A DNA stretch of 64,000 nt from Candidatus Rifleibacteriota bacterium (GTDB lineage: Bacteria; Muiribacteriota; Ozemobacteria; Ozemobacterales; Ozemobacteraceae): assembly GCA_015233155.1 (NCBI GenBank), contig JADFYG010000001.1, positions 204,320-268,319 on the forward strand. Reading direction: 5' to 3'. The position numbers were made by a program, and so were the translations under genes. Shown one piece after another: positions 1 to 9,355 of this stretch. The notes beneath the pieces are model-generated. The model was not told the origin of the DNA. It saw nothing but the letters and a program-made list of their open reading frames with translations, and searched no databases. Each line of letters starts with the position of its first letter. Position 1 is the stretch's first letter.

Positions 1-2
1 CA

Positions 3-1154
3 GTTGAATGGTCGCTTCGCCATTTTCATGGCCATGAACTTTCGATTACCCGCGGTACGAGTTACAACGCTTATTTGATCAAAGACGGCGATGCCGTAGC
101 TCTTATCGATACAGTAAAAGCCACTCATGCCGCAGCTTTTGTGAGAGATCTCGAAAAACTTGTCTCTATTGACCAGATTACGCATATCATCGTTTGCCAT
201 GCGGAGCCAGACCATTCAGGCGCTTTACCGGAAATTGTGAAGCGCGCCCCCAAAGCCACGGTTTACTGTGATCGCGGTGGTGCGACCACTATCAATCGCC
301 ATTACCCAGGGTTGACGTCTCCGCAGATTGTCAAAACAGGTGAAGTTTTAAAGCTGGGTAAGCGTTCACTGCGTTTCTTTGAAGCCCAGATGCTACATTG
401 GCCGGACAGCATGTTCGCATACTGTCCGGAAGAAGAGATTTTGTTTTCGAACGATGCATTCGGACAGCATTACGCATCGTCGTCCAGATTTGCCGATGAA
501 GTCGATCAAGCCGAATTGTGGCAGGAAGCGATGAAATATTTTGCTAACATCCTGACCCCGTATTCCGGACAGATCGTGAAAAAGGTCAACGAGTTTCTCG
601 GCATGAAATGGCCAATCGGGATGATTTGTCCGAGCCATGGCCAGATCTGGCGTAAAGACGTGACTAAGATAGTCGAAAAATACGTGGAATGGTCATCAGG
701 AAAAGCGGAGCAAAGCGTCGTGTTGTTATTTGACACTATCTGGCATGGCACCGAGAAAATGGCAATGGCTATTGTGCGAGGTCTGGATGCCGAGGGCATT
801 CCATACAAGATCTTCAATGCAGGGGTCAGTGACTTCAATGACGTTAATACCGAAATTCTGCGATCACACGGCCTATTAATCGGCTCGCCAACGCTCAATA
901 ACAATCTCATGCCGACGATTGCCCCGTTTCTGGAAAGCATTCGTGGCCTGCGTTTTGTAAACAAGATCGGCGCGGCATTCGGAACTTATGGCTGGAGCGG
1001 TGAAGGCTGCAAGCGCATTGAAGAGATCATGACGCTTGGCGGAATCAAGATTGTTCAGCCTAATTTGCGAATCAATTACGCGCCGAGCGACGAGGAATTG
1101 ACCAAATGCATTCAGTTTGGACGCGACTTCGCGGCTCATCTGAAAGAGGGCTGA
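3..1154 (+). CDS. Flavodiiron protein, FprA family (5' end outside window)
   Basis: The frame is open from base 3, and the codons before base 75 encode the typical FprA N-terminal segment ending RGTSYNAYLI, so the true start lies upstream of the window. The visible part is a beta-lactamase-fold diiron domain with the ligand signature HAEPDH (about residue 66), later HWPD, SNDAFGQH and CPSHG, followed by a C-terminal flavodoxin domain (LLFDTIWHGTE, GSPTLNNN, FGTYGWSGEG). Family members reduce O2 to water and/or NO to N2O in the cytoplasm of anaerobes, taking electrons from rubredoxin or similar donors. All diiron ligands appear present, so activity is expected. The length fits the usual 390-400 residues minus a few N-terminal ones. 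No rubredoxin gene is visible. Confidence 0.93.
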   Translation, partial: VEWSLRHFHGHELSITRGTSYNAYLIKDGDAVALIDTVKATHAAAFVRDLEKLVSIDQITHIIVCHAEPDHSGALPEIVKRAPKATVYCDRGGATTINRHYPGLTSPQIVKTGEVLKLGKRSLRFFEAQMLHWPDSMFAYCPEEEILFSNDAFGQHYASSSRFADEVDQAELWQEAMKYFANILTPYSGQIVKKVNEFLGMKWPIGMICPSHGQIWRKDVTKIVEKYVEWSSGKAEQSVVLLFDTIWHGTEKMAMAIVRGLDAEGIPYKIFNAGVSDFNDVNTEILRSHGLLIGSPTLNNNLMPTIAPFLESIRGLRFVNKIGAAFGTYGWSGEGCKRIEEIMTLGGIKIVQPNLRINYAPSDEELTKCIQFGRDFAAHLKEG

Positions 1155-1696
1155 TAGAAGCAGTTCTTGCGTTCCTTTTTATCGCGACATTTGCGCAGGC
1201 ATGGCCCGGACCGGAAGCCACTGCGCTACAGGTTCCGGTTCGGTTACTTGCTGCAGCCGATGTGGAAGAGGTGACCTTCGGGAAGTTTTCTGTACGCGAG
1301 TATCTCGATGTTCACAATGACGACTTGAACAAACCTTTGCTGATCAAGACAGTGACTGCAGACTCATGGGTTGGGCGACGGCGCGATGAACAGGGGACAA
1401 ACTGGCTGGATGGCGAGTCTCCGATTATTATCGGGCCGATGCAAATTCGCAGAGTTGCGGAGCGTCAGCGCATAGTCACGGGACGAGCCAGACGAAACTG
1501 GTGGGTGCGCTGGCTGAGATTTCAGGTCACGACAGACCGCGGAGTTTTCATTTCGAATTTTATCGATTCGCCTCTTCGCCCGCCAGGAAATATAGAATCA
1601 GCCATGACAGCGCCGGGCATTGATTCCATGACTGCTCCCGGATTGAAACCTCAAAAACCGGGCGAATCGCAAAAGCTTTCAGCCGGTTCCCCATGA
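1106..1696 (+). CDS. Hypothetical exported protein
   Basis: This 196-residue product is of unknown function. The ATG overlaps the end of the flavodiiron gene by 49 bases. The hydrophobic stretch LIEAVLAFLFIATFAQA (residues 16-32) resembles a signal peptide or anchor preceded by arginines, so the product is probably exported. The middle part, with FGKFSVREYL and a basic RRNWWVRWLRF segment, looks like a beta-rich envelope domain; the tail is rich in Pro, Ser and Gly. I do not recognise the family. An alternative start inside the overlap cannot be excluded. The overlap suggests co-transcription with the flavodiiron gene, but no functional link can be read from the sequence. Confidence 0.6.
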   Translation: MHSVWTRLRGSSERGLIEAVLAFLFIATFAQAWPGPEATALQVPVRLLAAADVEEVTFGKFSVREYLDVHNDDLNKPLLIKTVTADSWVGRRRDEQGTNWLDGESPIIIGPMQIRRVAERQRIVTGRARRNWWVRWLRFQVTTDRGVFISNFIDSPLRPPGNIESAMTAPGIDSMTAPGLKPQKPGESQKLSAGSP

Positions 1697-1773
1697 GGAA
1701 GCGATATCAAAGGGCATCTGGTTCACTATCCATGCTGCTCACGAAATCTCCGGTTTAGTGTATACTTTGAGGC

Positions 1774-2592
1774 ATGATTGACGTTCATTGCCATACGCGC
1801 TTTTCAATCGATTCACAGACCGAGCCGTGCGCACTTATCGAGGCGGCTCGTGCTGTGAATTTAACTCGGATTGCAATTACCGATCACGCTGATTTTGCCC
1901 CCGGGGATTCCAGTTTTGATCCCGATTCATATTTGCGTGAACTGGCCATTCTTCGCGGAGATCATAACGGCATACGAGTTGCAGTTGGCGTTGAACTCGG
2001 AATACAGGTAGGGCATGCGGCAAGCGCCGCCGCGTTTCTTGGAAAACGCCCGTTCGACATGGTCATCGCCTCAATGCATCGGGTACGTGCCCATGATATC
2101 GGAGTCCCGGGCTGGGGATGTGATATTACGGCAGAAGAAGCCTGGACAGCGTATTTTCAGGATGCTCTCGATTCAGCTCGTGTGTGTGATAACTTCGATG
2201 TTTTCGGCCACCTGGATATACCCAGACGTTACGGAATCACACGAGGAACACGTGCTGAAGGTGATTCTCTTGTCTACCTCGACGCCCTTCTGGCATGGCT
2301 TATCTCTGAAGACAAGACGCTTGAACTGAACACTTCCGGATTTCGATACGGACTGGACTCATTTCATCCCCAGAAATGGATAATGGAGCGGTATTTCCAA
2401 CTAGGCGGCAGGCGCGTTACAGTCGGCTCCGATGCTCACGTTCTTGGTGACGTGGGATCTCGTATTCCGGATGCGCTTGCCTTGCTTCGTGAAATCGGTT
2501 TTACTCACGTAAGAACCTTTTTCAATCGATCAGGTGAAGATATTCCGATTCCTGGTGAATTTTCCGATGAGCAGCGTTGGGTTTGTTCATGA
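1774..2592 (+). CDS. PHP-domain phosphatase, histidinol-phosphatase-like
   Basis: This is a PHP (polymerase and histidinol phosphatase) metallohydrolase of 272 residues, the usual size for HisJ/HisK-type histidinol-phosphate phosphatases. Metal-binding motifs are visible in order: DVHCHT at the N-terminus, TDHAD near residue 37, the ASMHR region near residue 98, FGHLDIPRR near residue 146 and VGSDAH near residue 218. It probably dephosphorylates L-histidinol phosphate, but no other his genes lie nearby, so another phosphomonoester substrate is possible. A TATACT hexamer sits 8 bases before the ATG, which could give a very short leader. The stop overlaps the nagA start (ATGA), so the two are translationally coupled. 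Confidence 0.8.
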   Translation: MIDVHCHTRFSIDSQTEPCALIEAARAVNLTRIAITDHADFAPGDSSFDPDSYLRELAILRGDHNGIRVAVGVELGIQVGHAASAAAFLGKRPFDMVIASMHRVRAHDIGVPGWGCDITAEEAWTAYFQDALDSARVCDNFDVFGHLDIPRRYGITRGTRAEGDSLVYLDALLAWLISEDKTLELNTSGFRYGLDSFHPQKWIMERYFQLGGRRVTVGSDAHVLGDVGSRIPDALALLREIGFTHVRTFFNRSGEDIPIPGEFSDEQRWVCS

Positions 2593-3698
2593 TGAAACCT
2601 TCGATTCTGTCGTCAAAATTTCCCCCGGATTTTTTGAGTTCGAACTCATACCGGGATTTATCTCTCCCAAAACATGATGAAGCGTTGGTATATCACGGAT
2701 ATCGATTATCCGGTCTGATCGATATGCACTTGCATGGGGCTTTCGGCTGGGATTTCTCGTTCGGTAACCCCGATCGCATAGATGCTATGCTCGACGGACT
2801 TCTGGAAACCGGGTTGTCCGGCGTAGTGGCTACGATTATTACCTGCTCAGAGGAACAGCGTATGCGTGCGCTGGCTGACATTCGTGCAGCATCGTCCCGT
2901 CGAAACCGGCCGCCGCGTATCCTGGGTATTTCCCTGGAAGGCCCGTTTCTCGCGCCGGCTCGACGCGGATCCCACCCTGAATCGGAGTTGATGCTTCCTG
3001 ATCCTGTAGCCCTGGAAAGATGGCAGAATGCGTCTGGCGGCATGATTCGCCTTGTAACGGTGGCTCCTGAGCTGCCTGGCGCCGAAGCTCTCACCAGATT
3101 TGCGCGTAATCTCGATATACGGGTTGCGATCGGCCACACGGACGCTGACCATAAAACAACGCGGACGGCCTTAGCAGCGGGAGCAGATCATGTCACACAC
3201 ATGTACAATGCCATGCGTCCGTTTTCCCACCGTGATCCAACAGCTGTCTCCGCAGTCCTGGGAAATCGCAGCACAACTGTCGAGCTGATCGGTGATGGCA
3301 TTCATGTAGTTCCTGAGATTGTTGCATTAACTCACAGTATTGTTGGTCCCGAGCGGATAGCATTTATATCGGATGGAGTTTGCCCGATGGGTTTGCCCGA
3401 CGGTGTGCACGTGGCATATGGACAGCACCTGGAACTGTATAAAGGGCGATGCACCATCAAGGGTGGACATCTGTTCGGAGGCGGAAAATGTTTGTTGGAA
3501 GCTTTTGCAGGTCTCCATCGCGATGCGGGAATTCCACTCGATGCGATCGCGGCGTCTACATCGTCAGTCCCGGCAAGGATCATTGGAGTAAGGCTCCCCA
3601 ACGCCGACATCATTGTCGATGAGGCATTTAACTGGCTTGCAACGCGTATCGATGACTTGTGGTACTGGCGTGATCGTAATGGAACAGACGGCGAATGA
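2589..3698 (+). CDS. nagA: N-acetylglucosamine-6-phosphate deacetylase
   Basis: This amidohydrolase-superfamily enzyme deacetylates GlcNAc-6-P to glucosamine-6-P in amino-sugar recycling. Motifs in order are GLIDMHLHG (metal-binding HxH), SLEGPFLAPARRG (metal Glu), AIGHTDAD, THMYNAM (metal His), GDGIHV and ISDGVCPMG (catalytic Asp). The length of about 369 residues fits the family. An in-frame ATG at 2577 exists, but the ATG at 2589 makes an ATGA overlap with the preceding PHP gene and is the likelier start. Downstream it overlaps the next gene by four bases (ATGA), giving a three-gene coupled run. NagB is not in the window. Confidence 0.92.
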   Translation: MMKPSILSSKFPPDFLSSNSYRDLSLPKHDEALVYHGYRLSGLIDMHLHGAFGWDFSFGNPDRIDAMLDGLLETGLSGVVATIITCSEEQRMRALADIRAASSRRNRPPRILGISLEGPFLAPARRGSHPESELMLPDPVALERWQNASGGMIRLVTVAPELPGAEALTRFARNLDIRVAIGHTDADHKTTRTALAAGADHVTHMYNAMRPFSHRDPTAVSAVLGNRSTTVELIGDGIHVVPEIVALTHSIVGPERIAFISDGVCPMGLPDGVHVAYGQHLELYKGRCTIKGGHLFGGGKCLLEAFAGLHRDAGIPLDAIAASTSSVPARIIGVRLPNADIIVDEAFNWLATRIDDLWYWRDRNGTDGE

Positions 3699-4588
3699 AA
3701 GATTTACCGCTGCCCGAAGCGGCCGCTACGCCTGGATGGGGCAAAAGCCGAAGGCGGTTTGTTTGCAGGGTGGGGAAGTTGGAGCGGGCTCTGCTTTTGA
3801 TGCTCATGATCGCAGCAACAGCCATTGCGGAGGGACAGGCCGGGAATGTGGGACGACCTTTCGGAGAACGTTTCCATGAATGGGCAAGCGAAACGGCGGA
3901 TGCCGTGAAATCCACTCCCGCTGAAACTGGTTATGACAATCGCACATGTGAAACATGTGGACGGCCAACTCTTTTCGGAACAAAAAAATGTTTTTCCTGC
4001 CGAAGCAGGGAAGCACCTGCAGTTTTCAAGCAGGCAGTGGATGATGCACTAAATTCATCGCGCAATATGCTTGAAGCGTTGCACGATCCAAGGCTGACAA
4101 AAAATATTATTGAGCGGCTGTTGGCGGCAAAACGACAATTACAAGACCAGAGCCGGAAAGATGCTGATTATGAGAAAGCAAGGCAGAGGCGCGCTCTCGA
4201 AGACCTTGCCCATGTGGCAATCGGGTCAGACGGCCGCACTCTTAATGATGCAGCCAGAGATGCGATCAGTAAATATCTCCCTGCTCTTGAGGGCTCTGAT
4301 TACTCGCAGGATCCAGCTCGCACTTTATCTTATTTTCTGGTTCTTGACGGCAAGGGTTTTATCGAAAATGTTCGTTGTGTGCGCGTCTCCGATGGGAGTT
4401 ATCTGACGTTGCTGGAAGCATATGGACGATTTTCCGGGACCGATCCACACAAAGCTGAAAATCTGCTGGAGCTGATCGACGATATTCGCAAAATCGGAAA
4501 TCCCGGTGAGGAATGTGGAAACGAGAGGTTGCCGGATATGCTCGACGCAGTCGCTCGGGGGCTCAGTCTGTTGCAAAATGAGCCGTAA
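3695..4588 (+). CDS. Hypothetical membrane-anchored zinc-ribbon protein
   Basis: This is a 297-residue protein of unknown function. A hydrophobic segment (ALLLMLMIAATAIAEG, about residues 31-46) follows a basic N-terminus, so it is a signal peptide or anchor. A short CxxC...CxxC zinc ribbon (CETCGRPTLFG..KCFSC, about residues 85-103) comes next, followed by a long mainly helical region with charged segments. The ATG overlaps the nagA stop (ATGA), so it is translated with the NagA/PHP run, though nothing ties it to amino-sugar metabolism. A ribbon just behind an export signal is unusual, because most zinc ribbons are cytoplasmic; the segment may be a plain anchor with the ribbon inside the cell. 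Confidence 0.7.
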   Translation: MKDLPLPEAAATPGWGKSRRRFVCRVGKLERALLLMLMIAATAIAEGQAGNVGRPFGERFHEWASETADAVKSTPAETGYDNRTCETCGRPTLFGTKKCFSCRSREAPAVFKQAVDDALNSSRNMLEALHDPRLTKNIIERLLAAKRQLQDQSRKDADYEKARQRRALEDLAHVAIGSDGRTLNDAARDAISKYLPALEGSDYSQDPARTLSYFLVLDGKGFIENVRCVRVSDGSYLTLLEAYGRFSGTDPHKAENLLELIDDIRKIGNPGEECGNERLPDMLDAVARGLSLLQNEP

Positions 4589-4644
4589 AAGCCTATATTT
4601 TGTTGTCTTTACAATAACCAATCAAGCATTTAAGGAGTGATTGC

Positions 4645-5988
4645 ATGAACTCTTCCGGTATCAGTAAAATCGTCAAGAGAAACGGTCAGGTGGTGAGTTT
4701 TGACAAGGAAAAGATCGTCAGCGCGATCTTCAATGCCGCCCGTGAAGTAGGTGGAAAAGATCGTCGCATAGCTGAAATACTTGCCGACAAGGTAATGCAC
4801 CAGTTAGAGATCTCGAAGGTGCCGCCCATGTTGCCGAGCGTCGAAGAAGTCCAGGACATTATCGAGAAAGAGTTGATAGAGGAGGGACACGCGAAGACGG
4901 CGAAGGCTTTCATTCTTTTTCGATATGAACATGCGAAGCTTCGAAAAGGGCGTGAACAGCTTCTGGCCACCTCCGGAAATATCCCGTACAAGAAAATCTG
5001 GCAGAATCTCAGCTGGAGTCTCGACCACAATTGTTACAGCATCAGTAAAATCAATGAGCGTATCGAGAACGGATCTTATCCTCAACTGGTACTGGAAGCC
5101 ACGGAAAAGTATGATGCCGATATCGCCGCTGCCGTTGAAAAAGTGATTGCCCGCAAGGATCATGTTCGCATCATAATCATTGCGGGACCATCCTCGTCAG
5201 GTAAAACCACGACGACGATCAAGCTCAGCGAGCACCTCCAGAAACAAGGCTACGAGCTGATTGCCATGAATCTGGATAATTATTTCTTCGATTTGTCGCA
5301 CCATCCGCGCGACGAGTTTGGCGATTATGACTTCGAAACTCCGCAGGCACTTGATCTGAAGCTTATCAATCAACATCTGTCAGAGCTTCTCGCGGGCAAG
5401 ACCATCCAAATGCCACGATACAATTTCAAGACCGGAAAACGCGAAGCCGAGACCGATTCGCTGAAACTCGAAAAAAATCAGCTTTTGCTGCTGGACAGCC
5501 TGCACGGCTTATACGGGCCGATGACAGATAGCGTCCCAGCTGAAAATAAGTTCAAGCTTTATATCGAAACATTATGCCAGATAAAGAATCAGGACGGGGA
5601 ATTCCTGCGCTGGACGGACGTCCGGCTTCTGAGACGCATGGTGCGTGACTCATGGCATCGCTCATATAATCCGAAGCAGACGCTGGAGCATTGGCACTAT
5701 GTGCGGCGCAGCGAGATCCAACACATTATTCCCTTCCTGGGGACGGTTGATCATCTTATTGATGGTTCGCTGGCATATGAATTACCGATATATAAGACGC
5801 ATCTGTTCAAGTATTTTCCGGAATTCGTTGAAACATACCGTGATGATCCGAAACGACAGGATGCTTATATCCGCGCCCGGCGCGTTCACGACTTCCTAGC
5901 CGCATTTCACAACTGGGATGACGAATCCGTCATTCCTAAAAATGTGCTGATACGTGAATACATCGGAGGCAGTATATACAAATACTGA
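4645..5988 (+). CDS. ATP-cone / uridine kinase-like nucleoside kinase
   Basis: The 447-residue protein has two recognisable parts. The first 95 residues form an ATP-cone (KIVKRNGQVVSFDKEKI and following), the nucleotide-sensing module also found in ribonucleotide reductases. From about residue 175 there is a P-loop kinase with Walker A AGPSSSGKTTT and a phosphoribulokinase/uridine-kinase type core (LDNYFFD, GDYDFETPQALD, MPRYNFKTGKRE). It probably phosphorylates a nucleoside such as uridine under allosteric control by the cone. A good ribosome site (AAGGAG at 4632) precedes the ATG. The gene is followed by a strong inverted repeat and a convergent gene, so it is likely monocistronic. Confidence 0.85.
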   Translation: MNSSGISKIVKRNGQVVSFDKEKIVSAIFNAAREVGGKDRRIAEILADKVMHQLEISKVPPMLPSVEEVQDIIEKELIEEGHAKTAKAFILFRYEHAKLRKGREQLLATSGNIPYKKIWQNLSWSLDHNCYSISKINERIENGSYPQLVLEATEKYDADIAAAVEKVIARKDHVRIIIIAGPSSSGKTTTTIKLSEHLQKQGYELIAMNLDNYFFDLSHHPRDEFGDYDFETPQALDLKLINQHLSELLAGKTIQMPRYNFKTGKREAETDSLKLEKNQLLLLDSLHGLYGPMTDSVPAENKFKLYIETLCQIKNQDGEFLRWTDVRLLRRMVRDSWHRSYNPKQTLEHWHYVRRSEIQHIIPFLGTVDHLIDGSLAYELPIYKTHLFKYFPEFVETYRDDPKRQDAYIRARRVHDFLAAFHNWDDESVIPKNVLIREYIGGSIYKY

Positions 5989-6053
5989 CACTGCAAGGCC
6001 ATTACAGTACACCGACGCATAACCTATAGAGCGTCGGTGTACTGTATGCAGTG
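5989..6053. terminator. Long perfect hairpin at a convergent gene end
   Basis: A perfect 16-bp inverted repeat (arms 6003-6018 and 6031-6046, 12-base loop) is extended by an outer 7-bp pair (5989-5995 with 6047-6053, with a 7-base bulge on one side). It sits between two convergent genes. The right arm lies inside the 3' end of yjbQ, encoding its last residues. No U-tract follows on either side, so it may act as a factor-dependent terminator or as an RNA 3'-end stabiliser for both transcripts. Confidence 0.6.
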
Positions 6054-6449
6054 CTCGTGGATGCTTATTAGAAGTGTCCTGGTTCTTGGACCGTCGAATT
6101 CACACAGATATATTCCCTGCCATGTGCCGAGTACCAGATCCCCGTTTGCGACAATAAAGGCGTGGCTGGTTCCGATCAGACTGGACTTGAGATGCGCGTG
6201 ACTGTTCCCTTCGCCATGCCTGTCCCGTTCATCATGAGTGGGAACAATTGTTTCGAGACGACGCAGCAGATCGCCTACAACGTCAGGGTCGGCATTTTCA
6301 TTTATCGTAAGCGCAGCCGTCGTATGCGGCACCGATACCATTATATGAGCTTCATTCACGCCGGCTTTGCGAATAGCGGCACGAATTAGGCTGGTCACAT
6401 CTACGAATGCCTGCGCTGATGGAGTGCGAACGGTCTCCTGGATAAGCAT
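6024..6449 (-). CDS. yjbQ: YjbQ family protein (UPF0047)
   Basis: This is a small single-domain YjbQ/UPF0047 protein of 141 residues, the usual family size. Diagnostic segments are VPHTTAALTINENADPDV, HGEGNSHAHLKSSLIG and LGTWQGIYLCEFDGPR, with the conserved histidines of the putative metal/phosphate site. Members are annotated as secondary thiamine-phosphate synthase from genetic complementation in E. coli; the physiological role is unclear. The frame stays open upstream, but homology begins at MLIQETV, so the ATG at 6449 is chosen. It follows the GH13 gene by 11 bases on the same strand, and its last codons lie inside a hairpin. Confidence 0.87.
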   Translation of the reverse strand: MLIQETVRTPSAQAFVDVTSLIRAAIRKAGVNEAHIMVSVPHTTAALTINENADPDVVGDLLRRLETIVPTHDERDRHGEGNSHAHLKSSLIGTSHAFIVANGDLVLGTWQGIYLCEFDGPRTRTLLISIHEHCIQYTDAL

Positions 6450-6460
6450 ATTATTACAGA

Positions 6461-7930
6461 CTACGCAGGTATGAACAAAATGAGGAGTTGTCCCGGAGCA
6501 AGAGATATTTTTTCCGGAAGAATCTTTCCTCGCCCCATGCGTGTCCCCGTGGTTGAAAGCTGTGCCACGTCCCCTGCCTCGCGGAAGCGCTTGGGAACAT
6601 TGCAATCATGAGCGTTTTCGAGATCGACATTTCCGGCGATAAGCAGGAGACGCTTGCCGACACGCTTGACATATCCTTTGACGTCGGCGGCTGTGCTTTC
6701 CCAGCGACCAAATGGCATGATGACCCCTTCCTGACAGAAAAGTCGATCACTTCGACGCGCTCGCAAAAGATCGGCAACGAAAGAGGGAAAATCAGTGTCG
6801 ATACCACGTGCAAAATGACTGGGTCCCGAACGTAGCACATCTACACGCTCAATGAGTAATCGTTCGACTCCGGCGCCTGTCATCAGATCCGTGGAGAGAA
6901 AAGCTGCAAAAGTGAACTCTATTTTCATCAGGCGCAGCACGCCCTCGCGCTCGGCCTCCGAAAGCCCGTATGGGCCCTGCACTCCATCATATTCGACGAG
7001 TTTTCTGTGTATACCCTTGTCGTTCAATCCAGTCAGCTCGTTTGCACGCAGACGCGCCAGAGCACGCATAGCCGGCATGAGGACATCATGGTTGCCGAAT
7101 ATTGTACAAGCTGGTTTTCCGGCACTTCGCTTGAAAAACCGATAAGTATCTACCGGTACTCCAGGACCGCCGGAGTGCCAGTAAAAGTTATTGAAATATC
7201 GATCCGCGCCTGCATTGAGACCGGATTCAGCCAGCTCAATCAATGGCGCCATTCCAAGGTTTTCAGCCAGGAACCAGACGTTCGGGGCTTTCGCTTTCGT
7301 TTCCCGAACCAGATTCGCGAGAGCGTCGCGGTCTAATCCCCATGCAGCGTCGATGCGGATGGCGTTCACATGATATGATTCCACATGCGGGTAAATGACC
7401 TTTTCGAGCCAGTAACGCTGAAGATCGGGATTCGAGTTGTCGAGGACGTAGGCTCCCCAGTTGATATGTATGCGTTTTCCGTCAGCATCGACATCATCCG
7501 CCCCCGCCTCGATTCCGTTCGTCGATGAATTTTTGTACCATGAACGCTCAAGATGCTCTGCCTGCCAGTCGGCGTGGTTGAAAGGAATGTCTATCATGCG
7601 ATCCATGCCGAGTTCTTTAACATAGAGCATGAAATCCGCGAAGGCATCCCAGGTGCCGAAGATAGGAGCGGGAGACTCGTAGTCCTTTACGACGTATTCC
7701 GAAAAACCCGGCAGAAAGTGGGGTAATAGCAGCAGGACATTTGCACCCATTTCACGAAGCCGCTTCACATAATCTTTCATCGCCTGAATATTGGCAAAAT
7801 AGCGATGAGGAAGATCTACATAAATCTTGCCCTGTAATTCTCGGGATATGGGGACGAGCCCATGGGAGGGGGATTCGGTAAAGGGTGATGCGAATAATGA
7901 TGCTGTATTCAATGTTATGATTCCTCTCAC
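6461..7930 (-). CDS. GH13 alpha-amylase-family glycosidase, cytoplasmic
   Basis: The 489-residue product is a GH13 (beta/alpha)8 glycosidase or transglycosylase without a signal peptide. Conserved regions in order are DIPFNHADW (region I), NAIRIDAAWG with the nucleophile Asp (II), VWFLAENLG with the acid/base Glu (III) and IFGNHDVL with the transition-state Asp (IV). The C-terminus ends in a short beta-sandwich. The annotated start is a GTG placed directly after the stop of the M28 peptidase gene, so translation is probably coupled; a TTG seven codons in is an alternative. Substrate specificity is not readable. A second, exported GH13 enzyme is at 59365-61227, so this organism processes alpha-glucans inside and outside the cytoplasm. 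Confidence 0.85.
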   Translation of the reverse strand: MRGIITLNTASLFASPFTESPSHGLVPISRELQGKIYVDLPHRYFANIQAMKDYVKRLREMGANVLLLLPHFLPGFSEYVVKDYESPAPIFGTWDAFADFMLYVKELGMDRMIDIPFNHADWQAEHLERSWYKNSSTNGIEAGADDVDADGKRIHINWGAYVLDNSNPDLQRYWLEKVIYPHVESYHVNAIRIDAAWGLDRDALANLVRETKAKAPNVWFLAENLGMAPLIELAESGLNAGADRYFNNFYWHSGGPGVPVDTYRFFKRSAGKPACTIFGNHDVLMPAMRALARLRANELTGLNDKGIHRKLVEYDGVQGPYGLSEAEREGVLRLMKIEFTFAAFLSTDLMTGAGVERLLIERVDVLRSGPSHFARGIDTDFPSFVADLLRARRSDRLFCQEGVIMPFGRWESTAADVKGYVKRVGKRLLLIAGNVDLENAHDCNVPKRFREAGDVAQLSTTGTRMGRGKILPEKISLAPGQLLILFIPA

Positions 7931-9355
7931 TCAGCGTTCTTTCGCAGCGATCTTTGCGGGCAGTGGATTCATTATAAGCAGAGTGGCGAGGTTCCCGCGC
8001 ACAATTTTTTGCATCATGGACGGTGCAATGTTTACCACGAGGTCATTCGTGGTGTGGTAGTAGGGGGTCATATCCGGATATCCTTCGATCGTGCAAATGG
8101 CCGATGCACCAATGTTCCAGAAGGATGAATGATCGGAATACCAGATCTTTGAGTCATACAGTGTGTTGCTCTTGAGACCGGTATAAGCAAGTGCCGCATC
8201 TTTGAAGGCATCGATCAGCCAATTACTGCGTGTGTTTCCGATAACGGCTACTTCGTTGTCGTCCTTGTCTGCGAGCATATCCATGTTGAAAACCGCCTTG
8301 ATCGTGACTCCAGCGGTTCCCGCAAGGGTTTTTGCGACGGCTTTGCTCCCGTACAAGCCGATTTCTTCGGCATTCATTTCGGCGTATAGAACTGTATATG
8401 GCAGTTTTTTTCCAGCCAGAGCTCTCGCTATCGTGAGAACGCCGATCGCACCGGTTCCATTGTCGTCTGCCCCGGGGGCATAACTCATGTTGCCGCTGGA
8501 AACGGTGGAGTCGAAATGACCGCAAACGACGATAATGGTTTTCGGATCGACAGTGCCCTTCTGCTCCGCAAGAACATTCTGAAGATTGTTGGCTCCGGAT
8601 TGAAACGTCGGTGTCGTAACTGTCAGATTTGGAATCTTGCCGTATTGCTCAACCAGCCATTTAACAGCGGTGACATTGCCGGGTTGCCCAACGGCGCGGC
8701 TCTTCAGATCCTGCAAGGTTTGTACATCTGCCTTCATTTCGTCGGCTTTCACGAACTCGAGCAGGCTTGCAATCGCCGGATCCACTGTCCTGAATTCGCA
8801 AGGTTTTGGCATGGCTGGAACACGCGTCGGAAGCAGGCTTTCATCAATCTGGCTGAAACGTACACGTGCTGCTATCAGGCGCTCTCTGTCCTCCGGGCGA
8901 ATGCGAATGATCATCGTGTGTTCATTCTGATATAACGGTTCGAAAAGAGCCTTCACTTTTTGTTCCTGGGCTGAGTTTTCAGTCCAGACGATATACCAGC
9001 TTTCCTGCTCATCATCCAATCTTTTCTTGTCGATGATTTGCGTCTCTATACCGCTTTTCTTCATGCGATCGAGGCGAACATAATTTACATGCGCCAGATA
9101 CCCTTCATCGGATGCATAAAAGTAGCTTCCGGCTGCCGCCAGAATGCGATCTTCACTGGTGCGCGACGGTGTAATTTTTGCGAAAATCAGATAACCGATC
9201 TGATCAAGTCTCTTCTCTTCACGTATATTTTTGATGAACTGGTCGAATTCGACTTTCTGTTCACCCCCGAGAGCCAAAACAGGGACCGACGTACTCAACA
9301 TGGCCAGTGCGATACCCACGGGAAGAATGCGGCAAATACGGGATATCAGGTGCAT
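7931..9355 (-). CDS. M28-family zinc aminopeptidase, exported
   Basis: This is a 474-residue protein with an N-terminal signal peptide (about residues 1-28, ending VPVLALGG). The M28 peptidase domain is in the C-terminal 250 residues. Metal-ligand motifs in order are CGHFDST, GADDNGTGA, AEMNAEEIGLYGS, NMDMLAD and YHTTNDL. M28 enzymes release N-terminal amino acids with two zinc ions and are mostly periplasmic or secreted. The region before the catalytic domain (residues 30-200) is not recognised and may be a propeptide or binding domain. AAGGAG lies 6 bases before the ATG. The gene is directly followed by the GH13 gene with no gap. Confidence 0.87.
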   Translation of the reverse strand: MHLISRICRILPVGIALAMLSTSVPVLALGGEQKVEFDQFIKNIREEKRLDQIGYLIFAKITPSRTSEDRILAAAGSYFYASDEGYLAHVNYVRLDRMKKSGIETQIIDKKRLDDEQESWYIVWTENSAQEQKVKALFEPLYQNEHTMIIRIRPEDRERLIAARVRFSQIDESLLPTRVPAMPKPCEFRTVDPAIASLLEFVKADEMKADVQTLQDLKSRAVGQPGNVTAVKWLVEQYGKIPNLTVTTPTFQSGANNLQNVLAEQKGTVDPKTIIVVCGHFDSTVSSGNMSYAPGADDNGTGAIGVLTIARALAGKKLPYTVLYAEMNAEEIGLYGSKAVAKTLAGTAGVTIKAVFNMDMLADKDDNEVAVIGNTRSNWLIDAFKDAALAYTGLKSNTLYDSKIWYSDHSSFWNIGASAICTIEGYPDMTPYYHTTNDLVVNIAPSMMQKIVRGNLATLLIMNPLPAKIAAKER

